NCBI RefSeq assembly: GCF_003626575.1
Contig: NZ_RBDY01000005.1
Span: 186,001-250,000, forward strand
Source: Streptomyces radicis
GTDB taxonomy: Bacteria > Actinomycetota > Actinomycetes > Streptomycetales > Streptomycetaceae
Length of the DNA: 64,000 bases
Reading direction: 5' to 3'
Part shown: positions 1 through 8,213 of the stretch, one piece after another
Numbering within the stretch: the stretch's first letter is position 1
Layout of the letters: every line of letters begins with the position of its first letter
Position numbers and translations under genes: made by a program
The notes under the pieces: generated by a model
The model's database searches: none
Told to the model about the DNA's origin: nothing
What the model saw: the letters and a program-made list of their open reading frames with translations, nothing else

Positions 1-746
1 CCCTGTTCGACCGGATCCTGACCGGAGACACCCGCCGCCACCTCGCCTCGCGCATCCGGCAGGCGAACGAGCTGGTCGACACCATGAACGCCCGGCTCGA
101 GCGGGTCCGCACCGCGTCCCGCGTCGCCGTGCAGCTGGTGTGGCAGGTCGACCCCGCCCTGCCGCCCGGCACCGTGGCCGCCCGCAACCTCCTGCTGAAG
201 GACCCCCTGAGGCTCACCGACGCGGACCACGAGGCACTGCACCGGTTCTTCAGGGAACGCATCGAGGAGGCCAGGACCGGCCAGCGGGCGGGCAGTTGGG
301 AGGAGCAGCTGGCGCAGGTCCTGGACTACACGGCGTGGCACCGGTTCGTGGTCAGGCTCGACCGGGCGAACGGGCAGGGCTGGCAGCTGCTGACGAAGAG
401 GCTGCACGGCGCCCTGTCGGGCGGCGAGAAGGCCATCGCGCTGCACCTGCCGCTCTTCGCGGCGGTCGCGGGGCACTGCCACACGGTGCCGGAAGCCCCT
501 CGGCTGATCCTGCTCGACGAGGTGTTCGTCGGCGTAGACGCGACCAACCGCGGACAGGTCTTCGCCCTGCTGTGCTCCCTCGACCTCGATCTGCTGCTCA
601 CCTCGGACCACGAGTGGTGCACCTACCGCGAGCTGGACGGCATCGCCATCCACCAGCTGATCACCGACGGGGACGACGACGCGGTGACCACGGCCCGTTT
701 CGTCTGGACCGGCACCGGGCTGTCGTCCGACGAGGCGGCCACGTGA
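1..746 (+). CDS. SMC/SbcC-like ATPase, C-terminal fragment (TIGR02680 / Wadjet JetC-like)
   Basis: Only the last ~248 residues are in the window; the reading frame is open from base 3 and the start lies upstream. The fragment carries an ABC-type signature (LSGGEK, around 405-425) and a Walker B motif (LILLDEV, around 506-528), followed by a D-loop-like VGVD and a switch-like TSDHE. This is the C-terminal ATPase half of a long SMC-like protein. It overlaps the next gene by 4 bases (GTGA at 743-746), and that gene looks like the DUF2399 Toprim nuclease that accompanies TIGR02680 proteins. Such pairs are the core of Wadjet/MksBEFG-type condensins that extrude and cleave plasmid DNA. The assignment rests on motifs plus partner; the coiled coil and Walker A are outside the window. 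Confidence 0.75.
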   Translation, partial: LFDRILTGDTRRHLASRIRQANELVDTMNARLERVRTASRVAVQLVWQVDPALPPGTVAARNLLLKDPLRLTDADHEALHRFFRERIEEARTGQRAGSWEEQLAQVLDYTAWHRFVVRLDRANGQGWQLLTKRLHGALSGGEKAIALHLPLFAAVAGHCHTVPEAPRLILLDEVFVGVDATNRGQVFALLCSLDLDLLLTSDHEWCTYRELDGIAIHQLITDGDDDAVTTARFVWTGTGLSSDEAAT

Positions 747-2029
747 GCCGACGGACCCGGCACGCCCTCGACCGCCCCGAGCTGGCCCTGCTGTGGCGGG
801 CGGTCCACGCCCGGCTGTCCTCGGGGCGGCCGGTCAGCCGGGTCACCGTCGGCCCGCTCGACGTCGATGCCCGGCAGGCGCTCGCCGACCTGCTCGGCCT
901 CGACCGGCTGCCGCGGCCCCGTGCGACGGTGACGTTGGCGCGCCTTGACGAGGCCCTGCGCGACAGCGTCGGCGCCGACGCGCGCGCGGTCGTCGAGGCG
1001 ATCCTTGGCCCGCTCGGCGACCGCGCGGCGGACCGCGAAGCCGACCGGGCCGACCGGGCCGCGCTGTGGGGCTGGCTCGATGCCCACCCCGTGGTCACCG
1101 CCCAGCCCGCGCTCGGCGCCTGGACGGCGCACATGCGCCGTTCGGGGCTGGTCCAGGGCTCGGTCGAGGCCACCCGGCGGCTCCTGGAGCGCGCGCTGAC
1201 CGTCATGGCGGCCCTCCCCGCGCGGGGCGAGCCGCTGCCGGTCTTCGCCACCGCCCACCTCGGCGACGCCCATGCCCTCGACGACGGCACGCGCCTCGCG
1301 GGCGTGGTGCTGCGCGCCCTGGCCGCCCTGCACGACACCGAGCCGCCCGCGTCCGCCGGTGACCGCCGCGCCCTGTGGGGGCTGGCCGGTATCGCCGACG
1401 ACGCCCTGTCCACCACCGTCCTGGTCGCGGGTCTGCGCCCCATGGGCGCCGGGCCCGTCGCCCGCGCGCTCACCGCCTACGCGGACGCGGGGCACGCCGC
1501 GCACGTGTCCCTGGCCCAGCTCCGCGACCCCGGGGAGACGGTGCTTCCTGCGACCGAGGTGCGCGTCGTGGAGAACCCCAGCGTCCTGGCCCTCGCCCTA
1601 CGGCGCTTCGGCCCGCGCTGCCCGCCCCTGGTGTGCACCTCCGGCTGGCCGAACAGCGCCGCCGTGTCGCTGCTGCGCCACCTCGCCTCCGCCGGTGCCA
1701 CCCTGCGCTACCACGGCGACCTCGACGGTGAGGGGCTGCGCATCGCCGCCCATGTGCTCGCGGCCACGGGCGCGCGGGCGTGGCGCATGTCGGCCGCCGA
1801 CTACCGTGCGGCGCAGGCCCGTTCGCCCACGGGCCCGCCACCGGGGCGGGTGACGGAGGCCCCCTGGGACCGCGAGCTGGCCGCCGCTCTGCGGGAACGC
1901 GGCACCGCCGTGCTCGAGGAGCACATGGCCGAGACGCTCCTCGCGGATCTCGCCGATCTCGCCGCCCTCACGGATCCCGCTCACCGGGCGCGCGACGCCC
2001 GCGGTGTGGTACCTGTCGGAGATGAGTGA
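743..2029 (+). CDS. TIGR02679-type protein with DUF3323/DUF2399, Toprim nuclease (Wadjet JetD-like)
   Basis: A 428-residue protein. The GTG at 743 is chosen because it overlaps the upstream stop (GTGA), implying translational coupling; the open frame extends further upstream only as a shadow of the previous gene. The C-terminal half has the Toprim-like signatures of DUF2399: an acidic VVENPS segment (around 1565-1580) and HGDLDGEG (around 1713-1735), giving the Glu and Asp-x-Asp metal ligands. In characterised Wadjet systems JetD is the nuclease that cuts DNA captured by the JetABC condensin. Together with the ATPase fragment this is the promoter-distal half of such an operon; the DUF2397 and DUF2398 partners would lie upstream of base 1. 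Family assignment is fairly safe, activity is inferred. Confidence 0.75.
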   Translation: MSRRTRHALDRPELALLWRAVHARLSSGRPVSRVTVGPLDVDARQALADLLGLDRLPRPRATVTLARLDEALRDSVGADARAVVEAILGPLGDRAADREADRADRAALWGWLDAHPVVTAQPALGAWTAHMRRSGLVQGSVEATRRLLERALTVMAALPARGEPLPVFATAHLGDAHALDDGTRLAGVVLRALAALHDTEPPASAGDRRALWGLAGIADDALSTTVLVAGLRPMGAGPVARALTAYADAGHAAHVSLAQLRDPGETVLPATEVRVVENPSVLALALRRFGPRCPPLVCTSGWPNSAAVSLLRHLASAGATLRYHGDLDGEGLRIAAHVLAATGARAWRMSAADYRAAQARSPTGPPPGRVTEAPWDRELAAALRERGTAVLEEHMAETLLADLADLAALTDPAHRARDARGVVPVGDE

Positions 2030-2228
2030 CGCAGTGGAGGCCGAGTGCCGGGGGCCGCATCGGCAGTGTCAGGCGTGCGGGGGCCAGACGATCGAGTTCC
2101 GCGAGACGCTGTATGTCCCGAGAGCCGGGCGCCCCGTGGGCCTCGCGGCGCCGCACGCCTGCTGGCACTGCCAGGGGCGCGGCCACGTGTGCGAGGCCGC
2201 CCGCCGCTGCACGCCGCCGCGCGACTGA
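2022..2228 (+). CDS. small zinc-ribbon-like protein (68 aa), function unknown
   Basis: The ATG at 2022 lies 8 bases inside the end of the nuclease gene, so this ORF is probably translationally coupled to it; an in-frame GTG-initiated extension at 2004 is less likely. The protein has two Cys-x2-Cys knuckles (CQAC near residue 15 and CWHC near residue 50) plus further Cys residues, the pattern of a small zinc ribbon. It ends 3 bases before the convergent flavoprotein stop. I do not recognise a named family. Small zinc-ribbon proteins of this kind are common hypothetical genes in Streptomyces. It could be an accessory of the defence operon or merely adjacent. Confidence 0.5.
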   Translation: MSDAVEAECRGPHRQCQACGGQTIEFRETLYVPRAGRPVGLAAPHACWHCQGRGHVCEAARRCTPPRD

Positions 2229-2231
2229 CGC

Positions 2232-2762
2232 TCACACCCCGGCGGCGCGCAGCGCCAGGTGCCATGGGTAGGTCTCGGGGCGCGCCTGGCCAGGGGGCAG
2301 CGGGACGAAGCCGTCGGGTGGGCCGAGGAGCACGCGCACGCCCGCGTCGCGCAGCGTGGCGACCGAGCGGCCGAACTGCGGATGCGTCGCGTAGGCGGCG
2401 TTCACGCAGGGCATCACCAGCAGCGGCCAGCGCTTCCCGATCGCCTCGCACGCGTAGGCCGCGACCCACGAGGGGGTGAGGCCGAGCGCGATGGTGTTGA
2501 CGGTGTTCAGGGTCGCGGGCACCACGGCGGCCACGGTCGCGGGCGGCCAGTCGTCGGTCGCGCCCGGCGTGCGGTGGCCGACCCTGACGGGGCGCCCGGT
2601 CAGCTCCGCGAGATCGGGCAGCCGGTCCCCGAACCACGAGGCGGCCGTGGGCGTCAGCCCGACGCACACCTCCCAGCCCCGCTCCCGGGCGGCCCGCACC
2701 GCGCGGTCGACGTCGAGCACGGGAGGGGCCGCGCTGCCGAGGAGGTAGAGCACCTGCGCCAT
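2232..2762 (-). CDS. flavoprotein (PF02441-like, phosphopantothenoylcysteine decarboxylase fold)
   Basis: A 176-residue protein starting at ATG 2762 (MAQVLYLLGSAAPP). The N-terminal beta-strand with LLGSAAP, the central NTVNTIALG segment and the LLVMPCVNAAYATHPQF stretch match the Flavoprotein fold of PPC decarboxylases and EpiD/UbiX-like enzymes. The catalytic His of true PPC decarboxylases is not evident, so an FMN-binding role with unknown substrate is the safest call. The upstream terminator at 2808-2835 separates it from the transglycosylase gene. The open frame extends upstream, but this start gives a normal family N-terminus. Confidence 0.7.
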   Translation of the reverse strand: MAQVLYLLGSAAPPVLDVDRAVRAARERGWEVCVGLTPTAASWFGDRLPDLAELTGRPVRVGHRTPGATDDWPPATVAAVVPATLNTVNTIALGLTPSWVAAYACEAIGKRWPLLVMPCVNAAYATHPQFGRSVATLRDAGVRVLLGPPDGFVPLPPGQARPETYPWHLALRAAGV

Positions 2763-2807
2763 GCCGCCATCCCACCACACGCGGCGACCCTGCTCGCCGC
2801 ACAGCAA

Positions 2808-2835
2808 CGCGCCCCGGGCGTGGGCCCGGGGCGCG
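2808..2835 (-). terminator. strong hairpin terminator after the lytic transglycosylase gene
   Basis: A perfect 12-bp GC-rich stem (2808-2819 with 2824-2835) closes a 4-base loop. It begins 37 bases past the stop codon of the leftward transglycosylase gene and precedes the flavoprotein gene. There is no long T-run, as is usual for Streptomyces terminators. Confidence 0.65.
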
Positions 2836-2872
2836 AGGGTGGCATCCGGTGGGGACGGGCGGATCGGGCCGA

Positions 2873-3526
2873 TCAGTACGCGCTGTCGACGTTGTCCATC
2901 GAGCCGTAGCGGTCGGCGGCGTAGTTGCAGGCCGCGACGATGTTGGCGACCGGGTCGTACAGGTCCTTCTCCGTGCCCTTGACGTGGTAGGCGTCGAAGG
3001 TCGGGTCGATGACCTGGAGCAGGCCCTTGGACGGGATGCCGTTCTTGGCGTTGATGTCCCACGTGTTGATCGCGTTCGGGTCACCGCTCGACTCGCGCAT
3101 CACGTTCCGGTGGATGCCGTCGTAGCTGCCGGGGATGTCGTGCTTGTCCATGACGGACAGGGCCTCGCGGATCCAGCCGTCGAGGTTGTCCTCGTACGTC
3201 GTGCCCTTCGCGGGCTCGCCACCGCTGTCGGCCTTGCCGCCGTCACCCTTGGCACCGCCGTCGGCGGCGGCCGCGGGCTTGTCGGGCGCGCCCTGATCCG
3301 GTGCGCCCTGATCCGGCGCCCTGGCCGTGCCGGTCGGGCTGTCGGCGCTGAACGCGGCGGGTGCGGCCGTGGCGGAGGCCACGCGCTCGGGCGTCGCGGG
3401 CGCGGCGGAGGCGTCGCTCGGGACGAGCGAGACGGCCACGGCGGCGGCACCCACGGTGGCCATACCGGCGAGCGAGAGCCTGCGGGCGTTGATCGGACCG
3501 GGGACGCGGAAACGATTCGCTGACAT
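2873..3526 (-). CDS. secreted lytic transglycosylase (SLT domain)
   Basis: A 217-residue secreted protein. The ATG at 3526 is preferred over that at 3541 because a GAGG ribosome site lies 9 bases upstream of it, inside the longer candidate. The N-terminus (residues 1-45) is a signal peptide: basic start, hydrophobic run, then an Ala-rich cleavage region (DASAAPAT). A low-complexity Ala/Pro/Gly/Asp linker of about 70 residues follows, including a short repeat (APDQG twice). The C-terminal ~110 residues are the SLT fold, with MRESSGDPNA carrying the catalytic Glu and GLLQVIDPTF the second motif. It cleaves the MurNAc-GlcNAc bond of peptidoglycan outside the cell. No peptidoglycan-binding domain is present. 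The gene ends at the strong hairpin at 2808-2835. Confidence 0.85.
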   Translation of the reverse strand: MSANRFRVPGPINARRLSLAGMATVGAAAVAVSLVPSDASAAPATPERVASATAAPAAFSADSPTGTARAPDQGAPDQGAPDKPAAAADGGAKGDGGKADSGGEPAKGTTYEDNLDGWIREALSVMDKHDIPGSYDGIHRNVMRESSGDPNAINTWDINAKNGIPSKGLLQVIDPTFDAYHVKGTEKDLYDPVANIVAACNYAADRYGSMDNVDSAY

Positions 3527-3885
3527 GGGTGCATACCTCATTCGAAAGGGGGCTTATTACCACAATGTGCTGACATCCGCCATGGTGAGCGGTGGCGCAC
3601 GGGGACACAAGGACGCGTTCTACGGCCCCGCGCCGTAGGCCACGCCCCGGGGCGCGACCACTCGGGACGGGCCCTGGGGAGGACGCGGACGCCTCTCCTA
3701 TCGCGCCTCGTATGTGGCGCGCGTCACGTGCCGGGCGTCACACACGGGCGAGGGGGCGGTCGCGGGGATCGCGCCAACTGCCTCCGGAGCGTCACCGGTT
3801 GCCACCGGTGGAACGACCGGTCATGTCATAGGGTCGGCCTCGGGCCGGTGCGAGGACGTCCGGCGCCCCTACGGAAGGAGAGCCC
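3527..3885 (+). other. divergent intergenic region (359 bp)
   Basis: This spacer separates the leftward transglycosylase gene from the rightward phosphatase gene. It holds a perfect hairpin at 3620-3638 and three ACCGGT palindromes at 3794, 3804 and 3816. A TAGGGT hexamer at 3829-3834 is a possible -10 for the phosphatase gene, but no convincing -35 is visible. I looked for a ydaO (c-di-AMP) riboswitch, which precedes some actinobacterial wall hydrolase genes, and did not find its conserved blocks. Confidence 0.5.
3620..3638. repeat. perfect inverted repeat upstream of the transglycosylase gene
   Basis: CTACGGC at 3620-3626 and GCCGTAG at 3632-3638 form a 7-bp stem with a 5-base loop. It lies about 95 bases upstream of the transglycosylase start, in the 5' untranslated or promoter region of that gene. 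It could be an operator or an RNA hairpin. Confidence 0.45.
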
Positions 3886-4695
3886 GTGACGGAGCGGTGG
3901 ACCGAGGAGCCCTCACTGACCGGAGTCCGGAACTTCCGCGACATGGGCGGGCTGCCCACCGCGGACGGGCGCAGGGTGCGGCGCGGGCTGCTGTTCCGCA
4001 GCGGCCATCTGGCGCACGCCACGGCGGAGGACCGCGCGTTCCTCGAAGGGCTCGGGCTGCGCACCGTCTTCGACTTCAGGAACGCCGCCGACCAGGCCAT
4101 CGAGGGCCCCGACGTCGCCGTCGCGGGGGCGCGGAACATCAGCCTGCCGCTCACCGAGCCCGACGACGGCGCGGCGTTCTGGGCGCTGGTGCGCGAGGGC
4201 AGCGTCGTGGAGCTGCGGGCGGAGCTGACCGACGGGCGGGGCGAGGCCCGGATGGTCGCGATGTACCGGACGATGATCCTGGCCAGGACCGCCGAGCACG
4301 GGCGGGTGCTGAAGATCCTCAGCCGCGAGGGGCTGCCCGCGCTGCTGCACTGCTCGGCGGGCAAGGACAGGGCCGGGCTGACCATCGCCGTGGTGCTGCT
4401 CGCGCTCGGCGTGTCACGTGAGGTGATCCTCGCCGACTACCTGGAGTCCAACGCGCCCCACCGCCGCTACCCCGTGCGGCGCGGCCCGGGCGCCGAGGGC
4501 TGGGAGGCGGGGGTGGCCGAGGAGATCACCCGGCTGCTCGCGCCGATGTTCGACGCGCGGGCCGAGTACCTCACGGCGGCGTTCGACCACATCGACGAGG
4601 ACTGGGGCGGCACGGAGGCGTATCTCTCGGACGCCCTCGGCCTGACCCCCGAGGACCGCGAGCGGCTCGACGACCGGCTCGTCGAGGACGCCTGA
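3886..4695 (+). CDS. protein-tyrosine phosphatase, PtpB-like (Y_phosphatase3 family)
   Basis: A 269-residue cytosolic enzyme starting at GTG 3886 behind GGAAGGAG. The P-loop HCSAGKDRAG (residues 155-164) supplies the nucleophile Cys156 and Arg162; the Lys-Asp within the loop is typical of the MptpB/tyrosine-serine phosphatase branch, which also accepts phosphoinositides. The N-terminal NFRDMGGL motif (residues 16-23) is the other family hallmark. Length and motifs are normal. The gene is alone on its strand and converges on the polyprenyl synthase gene across a shared terminator. Its substrate cannot be told from the sequence. Confidence 0.88.
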   Translation: MTERWTEEPSLTGVRNFRDMGGLPTADGRRVRRGLLFRSGHLAHATAEDRAFLEGLGLRTVFDFRNAADQAIEGPDVAVAGARNISLPLTEPDDGAAFWALVREGSVVELRAELTDGRGEARMVAMYRTMILARTAEHGRVLKILSREGLPALLHCSAGKDRAGLTIAVVLLALGVSREVILADYLESNAPHRRYPVRRGPGAEGWEAGVAEEITRLLAPMFDARAEYLTAAFDHIDEDWGGTEAYLSDALGLTPEDRERLDDRLVEDA

Positions 4696-4714
4696 GCCGC
4701 CGCGCCGGTCAGGT

Positions 4715-4741
4715 GGCCGCCCGAAGTGGCTCCGGGCGGCC
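4715..4741. terminator. bidirectional hairpin terminator between convergent genes
   Basis: A 9-bp perfect stem (4715-4723 with 4733-4741) and a 9-base loop sit between the phosphatase stop (4695) and the stop of the leftward polyprenyl synthase gene (4751). It can serve both transcripts. Confidence 0.6.
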
Positions 4742-4750
4742 CCGCGCCGC

Positions 4751-5815
4751 CTACCTCTGGCGGATCACCACGAAGTCGGCGAGTGCCGTCAGGCGCTCGC
4801 GGACCTCGTTCGGCATGGGGACGCGGCCAAGGGCGGCGACCGCGACGTCGTACTGGCGCCTGGCCTCGGCCTCGGTCCACGCCCGGCCGCCCGCCTCCTC
4901 GACCAGCGCGGCCCTGACGGCGAACTCCGCCTCGTCGAAGTCCTCGAACTCCTGTTGCGACTTCTTCGTGTCGGCCGTCATCAGGGCCGTCAGCCGCTCG
5001 GCCGCGCTCCCCTCGGCGCCCAGCGCGGCCACCACGGGCAGCGACTTCTTGCGCTGCCGCAGATCGCTCCACGCCAGCTTGCCCGTCGAACGCGGGTCGC
5101 CCCAGATGCCGAGCAGGTCGTCCACCGCCTGGAACGCGAGGCCCAGGTGCTGGCCATAGGTCTCGAGGGCGTCGGCGAGCGCGTCGTCCGCGTCGCCGAG
5201 GACCGCGCCGATGGAGGCGGCGCACGCGAGCAGCGCGCCCGTCTTGTTGCCCTCCATCTCCAGGCACTCCTCGACGGTGACCCGCTCCCTGTGCTCGAAC
5301 GCGATGTCCTGCGCCTGCCCGTCCACGAGCCTGCGGCTGGCCACCGCGAGCCGGCGCGCGGCGTCCCCCGCCCGCCGCGAACCGGCCTGGAGGAGCAGCT
5401 CGTTGGCCAGGGCGAACAGCGCGTCGCCGACCAGGATCGCCTGGGCGGGCCCGTGCACCTTCCACACGGTGTCGCGGTGCCTGCGCTGCTCGTCGCCGTC
5501 CATCAGGTCGTCGTGGAGCAGGGAGAAGTTGTGCACCAGCTCGACGGCGACCGCCCCCGGCACCCCCGTCTCCGCGGGAACGCCCGCCGCCTCGGCCGAG
5601 AGCAGCGCGAGCGCGGGTCTGATCGCCTTGCCGCTGCCGCTGTCCGAGGGGCGCCCCTCGGCGTCGATCCAGCCGAAGTGGTACGCCGCCACCGTGTTCA
5701 TCGGCGGGGCGAGCAGCCCGACGGCGTCCCTGAGCGCCGGGGCGGTCAGCGCCCGGCAGCGATCGAGCAGCGCGGGAACGCCACCGTCGGGGGGATGATT
5801 GTCTGCCTGGTTCAC
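4751..5815 (-). CDS. polyprenyl (farnesyl-type) diphosphate synthase of the squalene operon
   Basis: A 354-residue trans-prenyltransferase that would condense IPP with allylic diphosphates. The first Asp-rich motif is DDLMD (residues 102-106); the second region reads DDLLG, the truncated form common in actinobacterial hopanoid-cluster synthases. Lys and Arg in GKAIRPAL (about 62-69) bind pyrophosphate. The GTG at 5815 overlaps the hpnE stop (GTGA, 5812-5815) and has GGAGGAG upstream. It is the last gene of the hpnC-D-E operon and most likely supplies farnesyl diphosphate for squalene synthesis. In Streptomyces hopanoid clusters the next gene is normally squalene-hopene cyclase; here the operon stops at a terminator instead. 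Confidence 0.85.
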   Translation of the reverse strand: MNQADNHPPDGGVPALLDRCRALTAPALRDAVGLLAPPMNTVAAYHFGWIDAEGRPSDSGSGKAIRPALALLSAEAAGVPAETGVPGAVAVELVHNFSLLHDDLMDGDEQRRHRDTVWKVHGPAQAILVGDALFALANELLLQAGSRRAGDAARRLAVASRRLVDGQAQDIAFEHRERVTVEECLEMEGNKTGALLACAASIGAVLGDADDALADALETYGQHLGLAFQAVDDLLGIWGDPRSTGKLAWSDLRQRKKSLPVVAALGAEGSAAERLTALMTADTKKSQQEFEDFDEAEFAVRAALVEEAGGRAWTEAEARRQYDVAVAALGRVPMPNEVRERLTALADFVVIRQR

Positions 5816-7269
5816 ACGCTCTCTCCTCCATCCGTTCCGTGGGACCTGGCCGTTGCGTGGGCCCCGGCCCCTCTGTGGGACCCGGCCGCCACGCCCGCGA
5901 CCGCCCGAGCCGCGGCGAGGCCGCTGCGCACCGCGCCCTCCATCGTGGCGGGCCACCCGGTCGCGGTCCACGCGCCGGCCAGGTACACGCCGGGGAGGCG
6001 GGTGCGGGTTCCGGGGCGCAACCGCCCGACGCCGGGCACGGGCGCGAACGTCGCCGTGCGCTCCCGGGTGACGAAGAAGTCGCGCACCCGCGCGCCCGCC
6101 GCCCCGGGCAGCAGCCTGGCCAGCTCGGGCAGGTACCGCTCGCGCAGCGCGCCCGCGGGCCGGTCGATCTCGTCATCGGCCGCCGACTGGGACAGTGCCA
6201 GATACTGCCCGGGAGGGCTCCCGGGCGCGCCGACGAGCCCGGCGGGGCCCGTGCGGTCGAAGATCCACTGCACGGGGCTGCCGAGCGCCGCGAGGAACGG
6301 CGCGCGCATCACCCTGCGGTCGTAGACCACATGGACGTTGAGGATGGGCGCGGTGCCGATGCCGAGCAGCCGGTCCTGTTCGTCGAGCGCCCCGGCGGGC
6401 AGCAGCCCGTGCGCCGCGTCGTGCGGCACGGCGAACACCACCGAGTCGGCGGCCAGCGCGCGCCGTTCGCCCCGCGCCGCGACGTCGACGAGCCACCCGC
6501 CGCCCTCGGCCCGGCGCAGCGCGCGGGCCTTGGTGGCGAGCAGGGTGGTGACCCCCGAGCGGTCGAGGGCGGCGCGGGCGTGGGTGTGGTGCAGCTCGCC
6601 CAGCGGAACGCGTGGGATGCCGAGGTCGGCGGCGCCAGGGGCGGTCAGCAGGCCCGTGCGGAACACCATGGCGGCCAGCGCGAGCGAGACGCCGCCCGCC
6701 CTGGCGTTGAGCGTCGCGACGCCGATGAGGTCCCACAGCGCGGCGATGGCGCGTTCGCTCTGGCCCCTGGCGCGCAGCCAGCCCGCGAAGTCCTGGCCGT
6801 CGAGCGCGGGATCGGCGGGGTCGAGGTGGCGCAGCGCGAGCGTGGCGCGGGCCGCGGCGGCGCGCTCGCCGGGCGACAGATGGGGGTAACGGGCCAGGCT
6901 GGCGGCCAGGTGCAGCGGCGCGGGCAGCCCGTTGCGGCGGATCCTGCCGACCCGGCCGCGCCCCGCGTCGAGCACGGGAACGTCGAGGCGGCGTTGCAGC
7001 GGGGCCAGTGTCGTGGCGCCGACCCGGCGCAGAAAGCCCCGGTAGGCGGTGCAGCAGCGCAGATACACGTGCTGGCCGTTGTCCACGGTCAGCTGGCCCG
7101 CCGGGGAGTCGCGGCGGAACGAGAACGCCAGGCCGCCGAGCCTGGGCCTGGCCTCGACCAGGGTGACGCGGGCGCCCAGGTCGGCGAGCGCGAGGGCGGC
7201 GGTCGTCCCGGCGAGGCCGCCCCCCACGACCACCGTGCGGGCCCCGTCGCCCTCGGCGCTCGCGCTCAA
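5812..7269 (-). CDS. hpnE: squalene synthase component HpnE, FAD-dependent amine-oxidase-like
   Basis: A 485-residue flavoprotein of the phytoene-desaturase/amine-oxidase superfamily. The N-terminal dinucleotide motif VVVGGGLAGT and the following VEARPRLGG define the FAD site; the C-terminal GVYLAGAWTATGWPATMEGA completes it. HpnE reduces hydroxysqualene to squalene after HpnD and HpnC. The TTG at 7269 is chosen because it overlaps the hpnD stop (TTGA) and gives the expected N-terminus; no ATG or GTG lies suitably close. The C-terminus has a short Ala/His/Gly tail. The gene overlaps the polyprenyl synthase gene by 4 bases. Confidence 0.85.
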   Translation of the reverse strand: MSASAEGDGARTVVVGGGLAGTTAALALADLGARVTLVEARPRLGGLAFSFRRDSPAGQLTVDNGQHVYLRCCTAYRGFLRRVGATTLAPLQRRLDVPVLDAGRGRVGRIRRNGLPAPLHLAASLARYPHLSPGERAAAARATLALRHLDPADPALDGQDFAGWLRARGQSERAIAALWDLIGVATLNARAGGVSLALAAMVFRTGLLTAPGAADLGIPRVPLGELHHTHARAALDRSGVTTLLATKARALRRAEGGGWLVDVAARGERRALAADSVVFAVPHDAAHGLLPAGALDEQDRLLGIGTAPILNVHVVYDRRVMRAPFLAALGSPVQWIFDRTGPAGLVGAPGSPPGQYLALSQSAADDEIDRPAGALRERYLPELARLLPGAAGARVRDFFVTRERTATFAPVPGVGRLRPGTRTRLPGVYLAGAWTATGWPATMEGAVRSGLAAARAVAGVAAGSHRGAGAHATARSHGTDGGESV

Positions 7270-8213
7270 GGGCCCGGCCGCCTGGCGGCGGCCCTGCGGG
7301 CCTCGATGCCGGTCAGGCCGCGGACGGCGACCAGCGCCTTCTGGGTGCCCGGCAGGCTCACCCGCCCGCGTAGCACGGCCACGGGGTCGGCCGCGATGCG
7401 GTCGAGCAGGCGGTGGTAGATGCCCGCCATCGCGGACACGCACGCGCCGGAGCGGCGGTCGAGCAGCGGCAGCAGCCGCAGCCCCTCGTCGAACAGCTCG
7501 CGCGCCCGCCGCTCCTCGAAGCGCACCAGGCCATCGAAGTCGGCCAGCGCGCCGGGCGTGACGATGCCGGTGTTCTCGGGGCAGCCGAACTTCCGCAGAT
7601 CCTCGGCTGGCAGATAGACCCGGCCGCCCTCGGCGTCCTCGCGGATGTCGCGGAGGATGTTGGTCAACTGGAGCGCGAGACCGAGCGTGTTGGCGAACGA
7701 GGGGGCGCGGTCGGCGTCGGGCGCGCCGGGGCGGACGCCGAAGACGCCGAGCGTGAGCCGCCCGATGGCGCCCGCGACGCAGCGGCAGTAGTCCCGCAGC
7801 TCGTCCCATGTCTCGTACGTCCGGCCCGCCACGTCCATCAGGACGCCGTCGATCAGCTCGTCGAGCCCTTCGAGCGGGATGGGGTAGCGGTGGACGGCGT
7901 CGGCCAGGGCGACGGCGACCGGGTCGGTGTCGTCCTCGTCGACCGCGCCGTCGCGCACCCGTTCCACCAGCGCCCTGGCCTCGGTCAGCCTGGCCTTCTT
8001 GACCTCGGGCGGCAGCCCGCCGTCGCCGATGTCGTCCACGCGCCTGGCGAACGCGTACAGCGCGGACAGCGCCCGCCGCTTGGCCGGGGGGACCAGCCGC
8101 GCGCCGTAGCTGAAGTTCTTGGCGTGCTGATCGGCGACGACCACGCAGTAGTGGTAGGCGGCGACCACGGAAGGGGACGGGGCTGTGCTGGTGCTCACGG
8201 GCTGGAAGCTCAC
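7266..8213 (-). CDS. hpnD: presqualene diphosphate synthase HpnD
   Basis: A 315-residue squalene/phytoene-synthase family protein starting at GTG 8213, which overlaps the hpnC stop (GTGA, 8210-8213). The two Asp-rich motifs are RRVDDIGDG (about 57-65) and NILRDIREDAEGGRVYLP (about 184-201). In the three-step bacterial route, HpnD joins two farnesyl diphosphates into presqualene diphosphate, HpnC converts this to hydroxysqualene, and HpnE reduces it. Complete motifs and operon order hpnC-hpnD-hpnE make the assignment firm; which paralogue is C and which is D follows from this order and from the family of each. Confidence 0.88.
   Translation of the reverse strand: MSFQPVSTSTAPSPSVVAAYHYCVVVADQHAKNFSYGARLVPPAKRRALSALYAFARRVDDIGDGGLPPEVKKARLTEARALVERVRDGAVDEDDTDPVAVALADAVHRYPIPLEGLDELIDGVLMDVAGRTYETWDELRDYCRCVAGAIGRLTLGVFGVRPGAPDADRAPSFANTLGLALQLTNILRDIREDAEGGRVYLPAEDLRKFGCPENTGIVTPGALADFDGLVRFEERRARELFDEGLRLLPLLDRRSGACVSAMAGIYHRLLDRIAADPVAVLRGRVSLPGTQKALVAVRGLTGIEARRAAARRPGP

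Noticed and set aside
140..742. Longer start for the JetD-like nuclease
   Set aside because: This part is the out-of-frame shadow of the ATPase gene; the overlapping GTG at 743 fits the family length.
3527..3885. c-di-AMP (ydaO) riboswitch upstream of the transglycosylase gene
   Set aside because: Its conserved sequence blocks were not found on either strand.
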